Below, piece by piece: positions 5,055 to 5,862 of a stretch of DNA of 5,862 nt. Positions within the stretch are counted from its first letter, which is position 1. Every line of letters starts with the position of its first letter. The position numbers and the translations under genes are program-made. A model generated the notes under the pieces. That model was not told where the DNA came from and searched no databases. It saw only the letters and a program-made list of their open reading frames with translations. Location of the stretch: assembly GCA_946885815.1 (NCBI GenBank), contig CAMPHE010000128.1, positions 1-5,862 of the forward strand. The letters run 5' to 3'. The DNA is from an uncultured Arenimonas sp. Lineage in GTDB: Bacteria > Pseudomonadota > Gammaproteobacteria > Xanthomonadales > Xanthomonadaceae.

Positions 5055-5819
5055 ATGACCCGGAAAACCCTGTTCGCCCTGCTGATCGCCGCCGCGCTGC
5101 CGGTGGCCCACGCCCAGGACTTCGATCGCCCCCTCCGCCCCGCGGCGAAACCCGCCGGGCCCGGTGCGCCCGTCACGCTCGCGGTCACCGACGCCGACGT
5201 AGGCGACGCCGCGTCGTTCGGTCGCGGAGTGGTCTGGCTCGGCGTCTTCGACGCGCGGGCGCACCTGTCGAACGACTGCACGATCTTCGCGGACGACCCC
5301 GCGCCCTGCCAGACGCTGGCCCCGGCTCCCGGCTTCACGGCATTCGACTTCCCGGCACTGGGGACGCTGTCGCTGCCCGCGCGCGCCACCGAATCGCTGC
5401 TATGCCATTCGCAGACGCCCAACATCGTCTGGAGCGCGTCGAACCCGACCCCGTCGCCGCAGCAGATGACGCTGCAGGTGACCCCGTACTACGTCGTCGA
5501 AAGCGCCGTGCTGGACGACGTGATCGACCCGCGCACCGGCGTGTCGTACGGCGGTCGCGTCGAACTGCCGCTGACGGCGGTCTATGCGTCGCAGACGCTT
5601 CATTCGGGCGATTTCGTCGACGACTACGACACCGGCACCCGCATGTGCATCGCCGGCATGCTCAACCAGAAATCGCTGGTCGGCTCGATGGGCTTCACCG
5701 AGGCGCAGGCGCGGCAGCTGTTCCGGCAGCCGATGACGATCACCCTCGGCCTGCGTGGAAGCGCCCAGCTGGTGGACGACGCCCAGCTCTACGTCGGTAC
5801 GCGGTTCTACGGCGACTGA
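5055..5819 (+). CDS. Exported protein of unknown function, with signal peptide
   Basis: This 254-residue protein is one I do not recognise. It begins with a clear Sec-type signal peptide: basic MTRK, a hydrophobic core LFALLIAAALPV, and an AHA-QD cleavage site after about residue 20. No lipobox cysteine is present, so a soluble periplasmic or secreted protein is expected. The mature chain starts with a Pro/Ala-rich linker (about 26-39), then a region rich in predicted beta strands with no further membrane segment. Four cysteines (C75, C85, C117, C198) could form two disulfides. The C-terminal half has alternating hydrophobic stretches such as MTLQVTPYYVV (138-148), VELPLTAVYA (169-178) and MTITLGLRGSAQLV (227-240). 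A strong GGAGGA site fixes the ATG. It is divergent from the LPS operon, and nothing in its sequence ties it to LPS. Codon use matches its neighbours. Confidence 0.87.
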   Translation: MTRKTLFALLIAAALPVAHAQDFDRPLRPAAKPAGPGAPVTLAVTDADVGDAASFGRGVVWLGVFDARAHLSNDCTIFADDPAPCQTLAPAPGFTAFDFPALGTLSLPARATESLLCHSQTPNIVWSASNPTPSPQQMTLQVTPYYVVESAVLDDVIDPRTGVSYGGRVELPLTAVYASQTLHSGDFVDDYDTGTRMCIAGMLNQKSLVGSMGFTEAQARQLFRQPMTITLGLRGSAQLVDDAQLYVGTRFYGD

Positions 5820-5830
5820 GCCGCATCGGC

Positions 5831-5836
5831 TACGCT
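5831..5836 (+). promoter_or_regulatory. Putative -10 element (TACGCT) of a leaderless gene at the right edge
   Basis: GGCTACGCT is followed by GCGGCG and then an ATG at 5843, the same spacing as at the waaA and acyltransferase starts. TACGCT is a weak -10 (three of six), so the shared layout is the main support. No Shine-Dalgarno is present. Confidence 0.42.
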
Positions 5837-5842
5837 GCGGCG

Positions 5843-5862
5843 ATGCCGTCGCCGAACGACAC
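5843..5862 (+). CDS. Start of a further gene, cut by the window edge
   Basis: Only MPSPND and part of a codon are visible, so no product can be suggested. The ATG is supported by the leaderless-type promoter pattern just upstream and by its position 23 bases after the stop of the exported-protein gene. It could equally be a chance ATG. Confidence 0.45.

Noticed and set aside
4886..5425. Long upstream extension of the zinc-finger frame (start at 5425)
   Set aside because: It runs antisense to the exported-protein gene and is not protein-like. The ATG at 4885 has AGGA and a promoter behind it and gives the normal small-protein length.
5819..5831. Hairpin AGCCG-CAT-CGGCT right after the exported-protein stop, considered as a terminator
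   Set aside because: The stem is five bases with a three-base loop and no T tract follows; it also runs into the putative -10 of the next gene.

Overview
The window is about 70% GC, with strong G/C third-position bias and long spurious open frames opposite every real gene. Gene content (a WaaA-type Kdo transferase, two LpxL/HtrB-type acyltransferases, an O-antigen ligase-like membrane protein, a GT4 glycosyltransferase and a CHCC zinc-finger protein) points to a Gram-negative gammaproteobacterium. From general resemblance I would guess the Xanthomonadales (Lysobacter, Luteimonas or a relative). No rRNA, tRNA, mobile element or CRISPR array is visible, and the region reads as chromosomal housekeeping DNA.

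Layout. Positions 1-440 (minus) hold the N-terminal part of waaA, running off the left edge. It is divergent from a 304-residue lipid A acyltransferase at 481-1395 (plus). Tail to tail with that gene, 12 bases away, lies a second and different acyltransferase (1408-2280, minus). It is the last gene of a tightly packed minus-strand cluster that reads, in transcription order: zf-CHCC protein (4885-4685), GT4 glycosyltransferase (4658-3570), O-antigen ligase/polymerase-like protein (3592-2285), acyltransferase (2280-1408). Gaps are 26 bases, a 23-base overlap and 4 bases, so this is very likely one operon. A 169-base divergent intergenic region separates it from a plus-strand gene for an unrecognised exported protein (5055-5819). 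The first six codons of another gene begin at 5843.

How the genes fit together. Five of the genes act on lipopolysaccharide at the inner membrane. WaaA adds Kdo to the lipid A precursor, the two acyltransferases add secondary acyl chains, the GT4 enzyme probably extends the core oligosaccharide or O-chain on the cytoplasmic side, and the multi-pass protein probably joins or polymerises O-antigen on the periplasmic side. The zinc-finger protein and the exported protein have no assignable role.

The most interesting signal is regulatory. Three starts (waaA, the first acyltransferase and the gene at 5843) lack a Shine-Dalgarno sequence and share one layout: GG[G/C]TAnnnT, six bases of the form GnnGCG, then ATG. 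That places the predicted transcription start on the A of the ATG, so these genes are probably leaderless. A fourth promoter of the same type precedes the zinc-finger gene but has a short leader with a ribosome site. No clearly new multi-gene system is evident.
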